Notes: a model not told the origin generated them from the sequence alone. A stretch of DNA of 64,000 nt from Rhizophagus clarus (GCA_015698045.1 BLAL01000194.1:1240001-1304000), one strand, 5' to 3'; shown: positions 13,885 through 25,923, numbered from the stretch's first letter. Numbers and translations are program-made.

Positions 13885-14172
13885 ATGCCATCAAATGTTG
13901 AGTATTCAAGTGATCAAGAAAATGTTGAAAACAAGATTCAGATTGAAAAAAATTCTACATACCTACTTGACAATGATATTATATATTGTGAATACATTAA
14001 TAAAACTACCAAACGTAGTTTTAATTATATTATTATAAAAGAAGGGGTTTACCAGGACCCCGAACAATATATAAATATGTTAGATTTGAGTTTGCTTAAT
14101 GATCATATAAAAAAAAAATCCTATGTAAGACTTTTATTTGCTTATTTTAATATAAAATTTTTAGTTGATTAG
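13885..14172 (+). CDS. hypothetical 95-residue protein inside the long-inverted-repeat element
   Basis: An ATG-to-stop frame begins MPSNVEYSSDQENVENK and ends AYFNIKFLVD. It is acidic and asparagine-rich at the start, with more mixed and hydrophobic residues later. Its composition is less extreme than its surroundings, which mildly favours a real or once-real gene. I do not recognise a domain, signal peptide or catalytic motif. It may be an exon of a longer spliced gene or a remnant of the element's protein. Confidence 0.3.
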   Translation: MPSNVEYSSDQENVENKIQIEKNSTYLLDNDIIYCEYINKTTKRSFNYIIIKEGVYQDPEQYINMLDLSLLNDHIKKKSYVRLLFAYFNIKFLVD

Positions 14173-14489
14173 ATATTTAAATGCGTAGTTGAACTTATTT
14201 TTATTTCAGCTCAGTAATTATATTTGTGTAGCAGAACCCCTTATTCGTATAATAAAGATTTTTATATATATATATAGAGAGAGAAAATTTTAATTTCACA
14301 CGTATATCAAAAAAATTTTTTTACAAAAAATTTTTTTAAACTGATACTTCTTTTCTATTATTTTACACATTTTAATTTTATAAACACAATATTGTATTTA
14401 ATATTTATAAAAAAAATCATGTTTTTATAATAATATTCTCATATTCTTATTTTTTGTTTGCTAATTTTACTCATATATAAAATGAATTT

Positions 14490-15120
14490 TGGACAAATGA
14501 AATTACATTTTTATATTTAAGTAAATTGTTCAGCAGTTGTAAAAAGTATTTGTATTTCAATTTTATGATTCTAAGTATAATATTTGTGAAGATAATTAAA
14601 TTTTTTAAACAGTACTAACTCCAAAAAATTTTTTTTTCTCTTTTAACTTCAGGACGTAATACATACTTTGGTCAAATGAAATTACTTTTTTATGTTTAAA
14701 AAGTTGTTCAGTGATATCGAATCTATCTGTGTATAAATTTTTATAATGATTGGACTAATATTTGTGAAGTATTGGTTATTTTTGTATTATTAATTTTTTG
14801 GAAAAACCCATTTTGCAAATTCGGAGCATGATTTCACCACTTTGGTCAAATGAGATCGCCTTTTTCCACTTAAGTAAAGTTGTTCAGCGAGGTCGAATCT
14901 ACTTACAGTAAAAATTTTAGAATGATTGGATTAATACTCGTAGAATGCGACCAACTTTTGTACTTTTAATTATTTATCAGTTTAAGTGATTTTAATTTTA
15001 AAGTGTAATTTTTTTTATTTTAAATCAACTTGTTAACTTTAAGAAGTTGTTCATAAGGGTTGGCAATAATTTATATTTTAATTTTTATAAATCTAAATAT
15101 AATAATATTTATAAAAAATT
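14490..15120 (+). repeat. degenerate tandem repeat of about 175 bases, four units
   Basis: Units start near 14490, 14667, 14842 and 15020. Each carries a variant of TTTGGTCAAATGAAAT, then AAGTTGTTCAG, a GAATCTA-like stretch, and GATT(G/C)(G/T)A(C/T)TAATATTTGTGAAG. The fourth unit lies in the right inverted-repeat arm. Confidence 0.6.
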
Positions 15121-15500
15121 CCAAATTTTAAAACTATTTTTAAAATAGCAATAATATTAATATTATATTAATATTAATTAAAATTAAAAATTCTGAAGTT
15201 GTAAATCATTTTATATTATTAATTTATTAATATTTAGTGAATTTATTTCACAATTTTTTTTCGCAATGATATAAAAAATTGATTTACTATTACTATATAT
15301 ATATTTATTATAATTAAATTATCTTTTTATACTTAAATAAAGTTATATATGTCAGAAAAAAAATTGCTTAGCAGAATAAAAAATTCAAAGGTTATAATAA
15401 GAGTTTGCTTAGCAGAACTTAAAATAATTTGCTTATTAATCATAGTAAATTTTGAAATTTTCATCTGACCTATATATATATTATTCGGGATCCTGGTTTA

Positions 15501-16044
15501 CCCTAATGGAATTGTGTTGAATAAGAAAAATATACTGGAAACCAATAATGAAAGTAATAAATTCCAAAAAAAACATACAAAATCTCACATGGTTATATTG
15601 TAAAAACAACTTGAGGCTGCGCTTCTAATAAACAAACTATTTGTTGTGAAATTGACTATACTAAGGAAATGGAAACTGTTGGGAGTCTGAAGTGAAAGAT
15701 TTATTTTGTTGTATTACATTTAACATATTGCAAGTTTATTTTTATCTTTGTTTACTAATATAACATAAAATTTAAGTGACGTAATGTGTGTGAACAAATA
15801 GATATCATCACGTGACCTTAATTAATCATCGCCTTTCATAAATATATATAGTCCTTCGCTTCGCTCTGGATAATTAATGCAATACTTCAATTTCGTATCA
15901 AATATGATTCTAATTTTTAATACATTATTTCTTCAACCAAATCTGCAACTGATGCAGCAATTAAATATGAATGAGTAAGTATTTTATTAATTGGATTATA
16001 TATTTTATTATATTCATATAATTGAATTACTATATTTACTTTAG
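15501..16044. other. spacer before the decayed transposase-like gene
   Basis: AT-rich. A possible upstream exon end with donor GTAAGT near 15975 and acceptor TTTAG at 16044 suggests that the decayed gene below began here. Confidence 0.35.
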
Positions 16045-17149
16045 TCATTAAAGCTGGGAATTAAAGCAAAGATTTCAGGTTCTATATTATTTGAATTACA
16101 ATTAGATAGCGTACGAAAAGCACATGAGTCAAGGAAGAGAGAAAATTTAATTAAGCTGGCTATTAACTGTACCTTATCAATATTTAAAAAACGTGCTAAA
16201 AAACTTGCAATAAAAATACAATCTAACTTCAAAAATGATATCAAGGAGGTTTATCATCAATCTGACCAAGTTATATTGGACAACATTAAATTTTCTGTTA
16301 ACAAAAAAGATTATTTTTAAGTTAATTGTGGACTTGAGAATGAAATTAATAAAACTCACCAACTTTGTTCTGTGGTAAAAGCAGTTGATCAAGGTCAAAT
16401 ATCCAAAGAATCTTATTGAGAATTAGCAGCAGTGAAGGGTAATTTATCACACAAAAATTCTGTTTCTAATGAATATATTGCAATTACTGATAACATAAAT
16501 CAATTAATCAAAATGTCACTAGTTATATGAATGAAAGGGATAAATTAGAAGAAGCTTTGAAATCAGATGAATTAGAATTTAGAAATTCAGAGATTATTCA
16601 TGAGACTATTGATATAATGGGCATAAGTATTTACTGAAGTATAAAAGATATCCTCAATTATATTATCCCTTATTTAAAAGAAAAGAAGGTATTGTGATTA
16701 TCAGACACAATTATATATTTACGCGTTTCTGATGATGGGTGTAATGTAGAACGTAAAATTAAACACATCATGATAACTTTTATGATTTTAGATCATAAGG
16801 AGCGTCACTATCATGCAGATTATCACTATACTATAGTATTATATCCAAGGACTGAGAAATATAATACACTTAAATTTATATTAAATCCTTTTCTTAATAA
16901 ATTACAGTAATTAAAGAAAAATGGACTGGAAGCAGCTGGAATTTTGTGAAATTTTGAGTTGTATTTCAGTTCTGACTGGAAATTCTTGGTAATATGTCTT
17001 AGATTAAATGGTCCTACATCTAATTATTTTTGTCCCTAGTGTTTATACTCAAAACATCAATATGGTAATTTAAGCAAAGATTGGCATATTGAGAAAAATA
17101 TGAAGCAAATTGCAACAAGATATGAGGAAGCCTTACAAAAGTAATTGTA

Positions 17150-18439
17150 CAGTCGCGTCAGAAAGTATTGCCTGATTTTGTATTGTGTAACAATACACCT
17201 AGTTTACATTATTTATACCCCTTTTTTTATTATTTTTTTTTTGTTTTCCCATAATTTTACAACTTGCTGAACCCATTTCACAGTTAAAAAAATAATGTCA
17301 CATTATACTGAGTTATCTCCTCAAGAAAAGGGAAAAATACTAGCGTATATGGAAAATTTCAATCCTGCACAAATAGCAAGAAAAATGGGACGTGACCCTA
17401 CCACAATACGCAGGTTTATTGACAAATACAAGAAGACTGGAAAAACTGAAAATTTACCACGTTCAGGACGGCCACCTGCTCTCAATGATAATGAAAAAAA
17501 TGCACTCATTAATGAAGTTACTAAAAATCGACGTGAACCTTTACATGAAGTTATTAATAAATTGAAGTTGAGTTGTAGTCTAACAACTGCTAAACAGACA
17601 CTATATGATGCTGGAATTCAATCCCATGTTGCCGCAAAAAAGCCTTTTATATCAAAAAGGCATGCATCAGCTCGTATTAGTTGGTGTGAAAAATATAAAG
17701 AAAAAATGGCTCGTGATTGGGCACAAGTTATTTTCTCTGATGAATCAAGTATTGAGATTGGAAAGCAGTCACGACAAATAAGAGTTTGGAGGCATACAGG
17801 AGAAAGGTTTAATACTGAATGTTTAACACCTACCTTTAAAAGTGGTCAAAAATCAGTTATGGTTTGGGGATGTTTTGCGGGAGGAATAAAAGGACCATTG
17901 ATTTTTTGTGATGAAAATAAGGAAGGAAATGAAAAAATTAATTCAAATACTTATGTTAGAATCTTAAATAAACATCTCCATCCATTTCATCATACAGTTT
18001 GTGAATTAACAGGAAGGGCTGCAACTTTTTAACAAGATAATGCACCCATTCATACCGCAAAAATAACTAAAGATTGGTTAAAGAAGAATAAAATTACGAT
18101 TATTGATTGGCCGGCTAATTCCCCTGATTTAAATCTGATAGAGAACATATGGAAGCAGTTAAAAGACAATATCCAGAGTTGGGAGGTCTTTTCTAGAACT
18201 GTGGGTGAACTTAAAGCCGCACTAAGTGAAGAATGGAAAAATTTGGACTGCTCCGTTTTTGAAGATGTTGTTGCTTCAATGCTACAACGTATCAATGCAG
18301 TACTAGAAGCAAAGGGAGGGCCAACACATTATTAGCCATTTTAAAAGTTATTTTTTTATATAAATTTTAATGAGAATTAATAAAGTTTTGCCATTTTTGG
18401 CATTATTTTTAAATCGGGCAATACTTTCCGACGTGACTG
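17150..18439 (+). mobile_element. Tc1/mariner element, 1290 bp
   Basis: Terminal inverted repeats of about 30 bases begin CAGTC(G/A)CGTC(A/G)GAAAG and TATTGCC(T/C)GATTT, with three mismatches. TA dinucleotides flank both ends (17148-17149 and 18440-18441), the hallmark target duplication of this superfamily. One transposase frame fills the interior. High similarity of the ends and a nearly open gene suggest a young insertion. Confidence 0.93.
17295..18335 (+). pseudogene. Tc1-type DD34E transposase with one premature stop
   Basis: The frame of 347 codons (with stop) is typical for Tc1. The N-terminus holds two helix-turn-helix units (MGRDPTTIRRFIDKYKKTG; GRPPALNDNE lies between them). The catalytic acids are D149 (VIFSDESS), D248 (QDNAPIH) and E283 (NLIENIW), with 34 residues between the last two. 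A single TAA at 18030-18032 (codon 246) falls just before the QDNAP motif and removes the last two catalytic residues. Related enzymes often have glutamine there, so CAA to TAA is the likely change. No frameshift was seen. An otherwise intact copy elsewhere could mobilise this element through its termini. Confidence 0.92.
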
Positions 18440-19589
18440 TACTTAAAATATACTTAAATTGTTATTAAAATATATTTAAAATAAGTATCAATTTTAATTT
18501 ACAATATACTTATAATATACTTTAAATGCGCTTAAAATAATCTTAAAATGTACTTTAAATGTACTTGTTTTTTTGTCCAAATACTTAAATTGCACTTAAA
18601 ATAATCTTAAAATGTACTTTAAATGTACTTATTTTTTGCCCAAATACTTAAATTATACTTAAATTAAAAATAAGTACTATATAAGTATATTTTTTATATA
18701 CTTAAAATATACTTAAATTAAAATTTAAGTACATTTTAATTATGTAAAAAACACATTTAAACTGTACTTAAAATTCAATTTAAGTATAATTTAAGTATTT
18801 GGACAAAAAACAAGTACATTTAAAGTACATTTTAAGATTATAAATGCATTTAAAGTATATTATAAGTATATTGTAAATTAAAATTAATACTTATTTTAAG
18901 TATATTTAAATAATAATTTGAGTATATTTTAAGTACAATTACTTTTCGTAGGGAAGTTAATGATCATATTCATCCTCCTCTTATAGATATGATTGCAATC
19001 AATCACATAATTTTTAATGAACTTCATGTTTTCTTGTAAATTAAAGATCGATTATGAGAATTAATACTAGTAGAAATCAAGAAACACGATTTGTTTAATA
19101 ATTTAACGTGAGAAGTAATCATGAAAGAAATGCAACAATTGAAAGTATCTTTCTGTTTTTGAAAAAACAAAGAATCTCATAATTGTGAATACACATCTCT
19201 TATGGGAGATGATAAAAAAAAAGTTTTAAGATTCTTTAATTTAAAATTGCTCTTCACTAGTCGAAAAAGGAATATTCAGCCTCCAAAAAATCCAGCCTAG
19301 ATTTGGCCAATTTTTAAAAAAATCGACCTAAATTAGTAATGATATGCAATTCAATCTATATTTGACTCTGATTCGATCCAGCCGAATGATGGTCAAATTG
19401 CGTATAATAAAAATTAAACTATGTTCAGCCTCACACGAATAATGGCCGAATTGTATTCACTTTTCTATATTAAATAATGGTTATAATATATTTACTATAT
19501 TAATATTATTAAGTATAATAAAAAACAATGATACAATATTTGTTAAAAAATGTTTAAACAATTCGGACTAGTATAAATGTTATATTAAA

Positions 19590-22500
19590 TCAACGCAAAT
19601 GGAACTTTCTATTTATAGGAATAATGGCTAAATATTCTTTGGCATTAAATCGATCTGATTTTTTGTATTTTACAGGTATAAACTGATCTAAAATGTTGTG
19701 TATTGGGATTATATTGTCTCTACTGCTCAAATAGAAACTATCTTCCCATAATTCGATGTTACAAGTTTCAACATCATCGTCAATACTGAAATGGAATCGG
19801 GATGTTAAATTTGCCAGTTTGTACTATTTGATGTAAGCCAATTTGTGTGTCAAATTATGGGAGGATAAATGAACGCTATGTTCGAAAAAAAATTGGATTT
19901 GACCTGGGTAAGTATCGACGCTATTTCCATCACAATTAATAAATTTAGCTAAGACAAATGAGCTCTTAATATGTCATGTTGCAGCAGCAGATACAAAAAT
20001 TTCTGCACCGATTTGATATCTTCCATATCGATTCGCTTTGTTGATAATGATCGTTGAATTGGGTAAATTTTCTGTGAACAGTTTTCTGAATATAGAATCT
20101 ACATATGTATCCTTATAATATTCAATAAGTAAATTGTAGATTTGTTCATCAAGACGAATATCTTTGGATCGCGGTGCTAAAAATATACCTGGAAATTTCT
20201 CGCAACCAGTAATTGGTGATTCCAATATATTTCTGGAATTCATCAAAAATTGATACATTTCATTTGTTGGAAATTCGGAAAGAGAACCGACAAAAGGTCA
20301 TTTATTGAGTAATTTAATGCCGATTACTTCTGAACTTGAGCTGATAATATCGTTTATTTGTGTTTCAATCATCAATCGACGCATTAGTTCAGGTTCAATT
20401 TGGCGATGGCTATTAGGCAACGATCCTAATAAATATTTTATTATTAATCTTTGCTTAATGGAATAATATAATTCGAAAAATTGACACAGCAAATGAATTT
20501 AAATTTGAATTACCTAATACGCCATTCATTCGTTCAAAGCTAAAGTACCAGAATGAATACAGAGGTCCGTAATCGTAAGAGCACTCACATAGATGTAATG
20601 ATAGGTGGAGGTTTGGCGTTATTTTTCCTTCGCCATAATGCTCTTCGATCAATTTAATTATCTTTACTAAAAGTTCATGGGCTTCTTTCATATCATTAAT
20701 CTTCACAATTCGTCTAACCAAAATCGTACAAACTCTTACGAAATATGTAAGAATTTTGCGATCTTTATTCAGAAGATGATTCCATAATACAACAGTGGCG
20801 TATATTAGGAAAAAGTTGCGCCATTGGTCAGCGGTAAAGTTAGAAAAACCTTCACCGCAATGGATTTTACCAGGAATTTGTCCCAAATCTAATGGTAGCT
20901 TAAATTCGCTCATTTTCTTTTGAATTGATTGAAGAGCTTTTTCTGTTAATACATCTTCATCGATCCATATTCGTTTTGTTATCCATTTTGCGATTCCTAG
21001 AAAAAGGCAGTACATCGGATCTATAACAACAAACCGAATCAGATCAAAATACGAGAGTCTTAATATTTCAGACCACCTTACGCCATTCACCTTAACGAAT
21101 CTCTTTCTTTCTGCGTTAGATTTGCATCATCGCCATTCCAAAGCCTTTTGACGATGCTCTACTAAATCTTTCATGATAAACCAGTCGCTCATATCCGCCA
21201 TGCCACCAAAATTGCGATTATTGGCCTTTTTTTCGCATCAATGACATGATGCGAGGGCAGAGATATGCCCGCATAATTTTCAAGCTCCAGGAATATCACA
21301 TGAAGCAATTATTAATGCAGCTCAAATATCTTTGCCATTTGGACATTCATTAGTGCGATTAAGATTCACGCCTTCCCAAAGTGACTCTAATTCCATTATT
21401 ATTGGCGAAAGATAATGATTAACTTTATGCAATTTAACCTCATCAGGCCCTGGTAATATGCTGAGTATAAGCACATTTTCAGGCTTAAATCGAACATCCT
21501 GAGGTAGATTGTATATTACTGCGTATATTACACCTGTACTGTAAATCGTTCCTTCGTAAGGCTGGAACCAATCCAAATTCATCATTAATCCTAGATGAGC
21601 ATCAGCCTTGTCTGGTCGAAAAAAGTTATTTGACCCTTGTTCAGACGATTCCTTAAGATTTTTCCATATTTGACCGTCATAAATATCTGATAGAACATTG
21701 TCAATTATTGAACGACGTGTCTAATGCCGCAGTAATTCTTCAAATCCTGGCCGCTTGAACATACTAGAAAGCTGCTATTGTATACTCGAAACCAGATAAA
21801 TTAATTCAGGAACAATTGATATACTATTATTTAAAGAAATTTTCTTCCCTAAAGGAGTACGACATTGTTTTAATCTCTTTGTAGCCGAATTTGGAAATTC
21901 GACATGGCTGCATTTCATAACGGTATTATTATCTTTTGATATTATCTCCTCTTTTTTGTATAATTTGTGGCATTTTTGGCAGGCTGCAAACTGCGTAAAT
22001 CGATCGAAAAGTCCTAACTTTTTTCTTAGCATGTACAATGAATTTGGGAATGATTCGTAATTGATATTTTTACATACTTTCAATATTATTTTAATAAATT
22101 GTATTAATTCTTCAATTGCGGTATTTGGTATGTTATGACTTGACCTGAACTTCATAATCCATATCAAAATCCCTTTAATTAATTCATCTGTTGGTAATTC
22201 TGAAATATCTGGTGTGTCTGAAATATCTGGTATGTCGAACATAGGATGAGAGTAATTCTCAAAATTATCTGAAAAATCGTTATCTTCATCATTAGGAGAA
22301 TCTTCTTGTGTCAAAGATTCACTAGTGTAGATATCATCCGTGTCATATTCAGCTGGCACATTATAAGAGGAATCTTCAGCGACTAGCTCAACTTCAGTGA
22401 TACGACGAAATGTGCCTGGTTTTGCCCTTTTTTTGCGTGGAAGAAATATATATTTCTGTTCCTCATACGTATCATTATCAGAATGTGTATCAATAGACAT

Positions 22501-22806
22501 TGTCGTATCTTGTGGTTCTGCTAACGATATTGTCGAATCAATCAGTTCTACTAACTCTTGAGACGTTGGAGCCTTATCGCGATTTAATGGTTCCAAAGAA
22601 GTCGTTTGCTCATTCGTTTGCTCATGTTCCTCCTTCGTATGCAGATCGACCATTTTCCCATTACAATGGCTGCAAAAGCACAGAACCTTCTCTCTTGATT
22701 TTCTGATCGTAAATTCAGTAGATGTTTGTTCAGAGGTCGATGAACTAGGATTATTATATTTGTCTATGATATTAGCAGCAATGCGTTTTCTTCCCCCTTT
22801 TTTCAT
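19590..22806 (-). pseudogene. Tnp2-type (Plavaka/CACTA) transposase, broken
   Basis: The start is at 22806. The first exon runs to 20514, an 88-base GT-AG intron follows (20513-20426), and the second exon ends with TGA at 19590-19592. Order of parts: an acidic and serine-rich N-terminus, a zinc-site pair (CQKCHKLY and later CSH plus CRTPLGKK), the MLNLDWFQPYE-like core (MNLDWFQPYEGTIYSTG), NGVRWSEILRLSYFD, VIDPMYCLFLG, NFTADQWRNF, LHLSLHLCECSYDYGP, FERMNGVLG, then SLPNSHRQIEPELMRR. Nine in-frame stops occur at 21775, 21721, 21322, 21280, 21238, 21127, 20298, 19974 and 19824 (lowest coordinate of each). Six are TGA where CGA is likely, as in CH-TGA-CEK. There is no frameshift. Confidence 0.85.
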
Positions 22807-23551
22807 TTTTTGATAAAAATCAGATACGATAAAGTTGTAATATAATTTTTACGTTGAATAAAGTTATAATATACTTTGTTATATTTAATTAATAGTGATT
22901 TTTTATTAATATCAAATTTTTAGTGATGTCGAATTTTTAGTGATATTGTGGTTTTTTTATTAATATCAAATTTTTAGTGATGTCGAATTTTTAGTGATAT
23001 TTTGGTTTTTTTATTAATATCAAATTTTTAGTGATGTCGAATTTTTAGTGATATTGTGATTATATTCCGTTTTAAAATGATATTGATGGTATAATTAACA
23101 AAATAGACAAATTCGAATACAAAAAATTAGACGTAAGAAGTTGAATAGAAAATTAAATGAAAACTGAAATTTAAAAAATAAAATATATACCATACCACGC
23201 ACTCAATGCGATTTAACTGTTCAATTAATTGAAAGTCTAGTTTGATGCGAAAGTTTAAGTCTAATCTGATCATTAACGGCTAATGATTGAAAGTCTAATT
23301 TGATATGTTTAATATATGTTTAATTAATTAAAAGTCTAATTTGATGCGAAAATTTAAGTCTAATTTGATCACGCCTATTGAAAGTCTAATTTTATACAAA
23401 TGTTTGTGATCGTTAATTGTTAAAAGTCTAATTTGATAGTAAAGAAATAGATATAAATAGTGGTCCAATTTCCTCGTTCCATACAAAAAAATCGCCCTTT
23501 TTTCTTTTTTAAAAAATAATAATAAAAAATAAAAATAATTTTAAACCAATA
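22807..23551. promoter_or_regulatory. bidirectional intergenic region of the CACTA element with two repeat sets
   Basis: This 745-base region separates the two divergent genes. At about 22899-23068 three copies of a roughly 56-base unit carry TTTTTAGTGATGTCGAATTTTTAGTGATAT. At about 23225-23450 six or so copies of AAAGTCTAATTTGATGCGAAA lie on the strand of the companion gene. Iterated short motifs between divergent genes suggest binding sites for an element-encoded protein; that role is inference. Confidence 0.5.
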
Positions 23552-25923
23552 ATGGCTCGTAAAAAACCATCAAAACCAAATGCTCCTTCACCAGATATTG
23601 CTGGTTCGTCTACACCATCACCACATACAACATCAACTCCTTCACGAAATATTGCTTCAACACCAATACCAACTAATACCACCATTTCATCTACATCACG
23701 AAATATTGCCACATCACGAGCGTCAACACCAACTAATACTACACCACGAAATATTGCCACATCACGAGCGTCAACACCAGCTAATACTACACCATGAAAT
23801 ATTGCCACACCACGAGCGTCAACACCAACTAATACTACACCACGAAATATTGCCACACCACGAGCGTTAACACTAACTAATACTACACCACGAAATATTG
23901 CCACACCACGAGCGTCAATACCAACTAATACTACACCACGAAATATTGTCACATCACGAGCGTCAACACCAACTAATACCACCGCCTCATCTACACCACG
24001 AAATATTGCCACACCACAAAATATTGCTTCAACACCAACATCACTAAATACTAATACTACAGCTCCCTTTAGACTCGTTGTTTCGCAAGATATTTTAGCC
24101 TCATTAAGTCAAACTCAATCTCAATCTCAACGAACTTCTGATATTATTAAAAGATATCCTAATATTAATGTACCGAAAAGTTACCGTTCACATCACGAAA
24201 AAGGAGCACCAAGAAATATTCGACCGAGTAATGAAGAAGCGGGTAAACTGAATTTTTTGTTATATTTTAATATTTATTATATTACATCTGTTCGTTACGA
24301 TTCAATACATATCCTTATAATTTAAAATAGGTAATTTAGAGCTAGGAAATTTAAAAAATGAAACCCTTCGACTACAGAACGAATTGAATCAGGAAAAGTT
24401 TAAAGTATCAGAAATGAAATGAAAAATAGATAATTTGCAAGACCGTGTTTGTAGGGTCGAGGAGGAGAATTCCTTACTACGGCAGTTTAATGAAATTTTT
24501 GGTGATGAATCGAACTAATTATGTGAAGAGAATAAAACTCTCCAAGAAGAACTTCAACGGCTCAAGCAACTTCGCACACCTTGAAAGACTATCGATTCTT
24601 CGCAGCAATATTCACCAAAACGCCCCAATAAAAGATTAAAATTGAGAGAGAAATCGCCTGATGAAGTTGCCGCTTCAGCTGCAAGAGTAAGAATTTTACA
24701 AGACTATTTGCAGCCAAATTGTGTTAATGTATATATACAGCTTTTATTATTTCCTCTTATTGTTTAGGACGAAATGAAGAACCTCTTGAAAGGTCAAATA
24801 CCTGAAGAATATCGGTTGGATTACGGCAAGACTTTTAGTGAATAGACAGCAAAGATATACGAAAAATTGATACCTGAATTAAAGAGGTTGATGAGTGGAC
24901 ATTATAATCCGTCTGTAACCCAATTGTCGAACTGATTACGATCAATTCACAAGCATAAAAGAGATAGACAACGGAAATGACTATCAGGCCAATTAGACAA
25001 AGTCGACCGTAGGATGCACGTGAATACGCGATTGTCCGAAGTGAGCAGTATTTTATTTTAATGCACTTCTTTTTAGTCATTTGAAATTAATCTTTATATA
25101 TTCAACAGAAAAAAAATAGACGAGTAAAAGCGGTAATAAAATTATACGAAAGAAATGACGCCAACATAAAGGAATTCGATAAAGATGAATTATTACCAAT
25201 GCTTGTACAGAATGATTGTCATTCCATTGAGCAATCAGATTCTGAAGACGATTCAAGACAGAAATTGCCTAATAATAAGCGGTTCTTGCATGTATATGAT
25301 CGGTCATGGCGTTCAGACGAGGTATTAAAGTGATTACTGCTCCTAACCTATTTTAATATTTATTCGATATTTGTTTATCTTTGTTTTAATAGTTAAAACA
25401 GCTATTACGAGACGTATTAGACCCTGAAGCAGAATATATTCAACGCGCAAAAAAGCAACAGGAGCGAATTTATAATGATGATATTTACTTCATGTCTAGT
25501 AAACCTCTCGAGAATGTGCCTGAATGGGCGCTCAATAAAATGAAAATGTACGAGACAGATGAAACAAACGAAACAATTGGCGTTAGCAAATATGATGACA
25601 TGGTTGATGATTTGATTCAATCTTACAAGGATCGTGTGCCAATAGAACTGAATTTAACAGAGCCATATTCAGATTTCTTGTTAAATTCGGTGGAAATGAA
25701 TTCAACTAGACCTGAAGATTTGGATGAGATCGGCGAAAGTTCAACAACAGTAAGTTAAATTATTTTAATATTTTTACGTCGCAAATATCATTAATTAATT
25801 TTGTTTATATCATATGTTGTATTATATTAGCAACAAAAAGCTGAAAAAAACTGAAAAGGAAAAGGAAGGGCTACGGAAGACAAAGAACTCCATGAAATAT
25901 TTGATGCAGACGAATATTATTAG
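23552..25923 (+). pseudogene. CACTA companion gene: six exons, repeat domain plus coiled coil, broken
   Basis: Exons 23552-24242, 24331-24686, 24768-25040, 25109-25321, 25393-25749 and 25831-25923 join in phase with GT-AG introns. The predicted protein has a basic start (MARKKPSKPN), a repeat domain with six copies of NIATPRASTPTNTTPR, a leucine/glutamate coiled coil (ELGNLKNETLRLQNELNQ), a basic KRPNKRLKLREKSPDE patch, a YDRSWRSDE segment, and an acidic tail ending EIFDADEYY. Eight internal stops start at 23795, 24420, 24516, 24582, 24843, 24933, 24978 and 25852; six are TGA. The first lies in a repeat unit where sister copies read CGA. No frameshift is needed. Plant CACTA elements also encode a DNA-binding partner (TNPA) of the transposase, so a similar role is possible. 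I recognise no named domain. Confidence 0.7.
23701..23988 (+). repeat. 48-base coding tandem repeat, six copies
   Basis: Units start at 23701, 23749, 23797, 23845, 23893 and 23941, each coding sixteen residues rich in Ser, Thr, Pro and Asn. Single-base differences include the CGA-to-TGA change at 23795. The strand opposite also stays open here, a side effect of the repeat. Confidence 0.9.

Larger units (their letters stand above)
12075..15500. mobile_element. 3.4-kb element with long terminal inverted repeats
   Basis: The left arm (about 12075-12210, then 12896-13368) matches the reverse complement of the right arm (about 14920-15500). Shared outer sequence: ACCAG, CC(T/C)GAATAATATATATATA, then GCAAATTATTTTAA and TGCTAAGCAA. 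The left arm has an extra block at about 12211-12895 that is absent on the right, probably a later insertion. The interior (13369-14920) holds a 95-codon open frame and a tandem array of about 175 bases. Long arms are known in Mutator-like and fold-back elements, but no transposase was recognised, so the class is open. Boundaries were judged by eye. Confidence 0.6.
17137..18946. mobile_element. fold-back (large palindrome) element, about 518 bases before Tc1 insertion
   Basis: The left end AAAAGTAATTGTA (17137-17149) matches the reverse complement of the right end TACAATTACTTTT (18934-18946). Inside, the arms rich in TACTTAAA and TTTAAGTA mirror each other across the centre near 18690. Its left arm is split by the Tc1 element, so the fold-back element is the older insertion. 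It has no coding capacity and behaves like a MITE. Confidence 0.75.
16045..19254 (+). pseudogene. decayed transposase-like gene, interrupted by later insertions
   Basis: Reading frames from 16045 to 17136 and 18947 to 19254 together resemble one protein. Landmarks: SLKLGIKAKISGS, then a VSDDGCNVERKIKH block, then YFSSDWKFLVICLRLNGP, a CxxC-like FCP-CLYSK site, and after the gap HPPLIDMIAINHIIFNELH and YTSLMGDDKKKVLRFFN. I recall similar multi-copy proteins from mycorrhizal fungi and other TE-rich genomes but cannot name the superfamily. There are several stops and at least one frameshift (about 16530). Many stops fit C-to-T or G-to-A change, for example FCP-TAG-C where tryptophan is expected. 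The fold-back/Tc1 nest splits it at 17137-18946, and the CACTA element begins where the readable frame ends. Confidence 0.6.

Noticed and set aside
23509..24012. 167-codon open frame antisense to the CACTA companion gene
   Set aside because: It runs through the 48-base repeat on the opposite strand; the sense strand has consistent exons and splice sites, so the antisense frame is a by-product.
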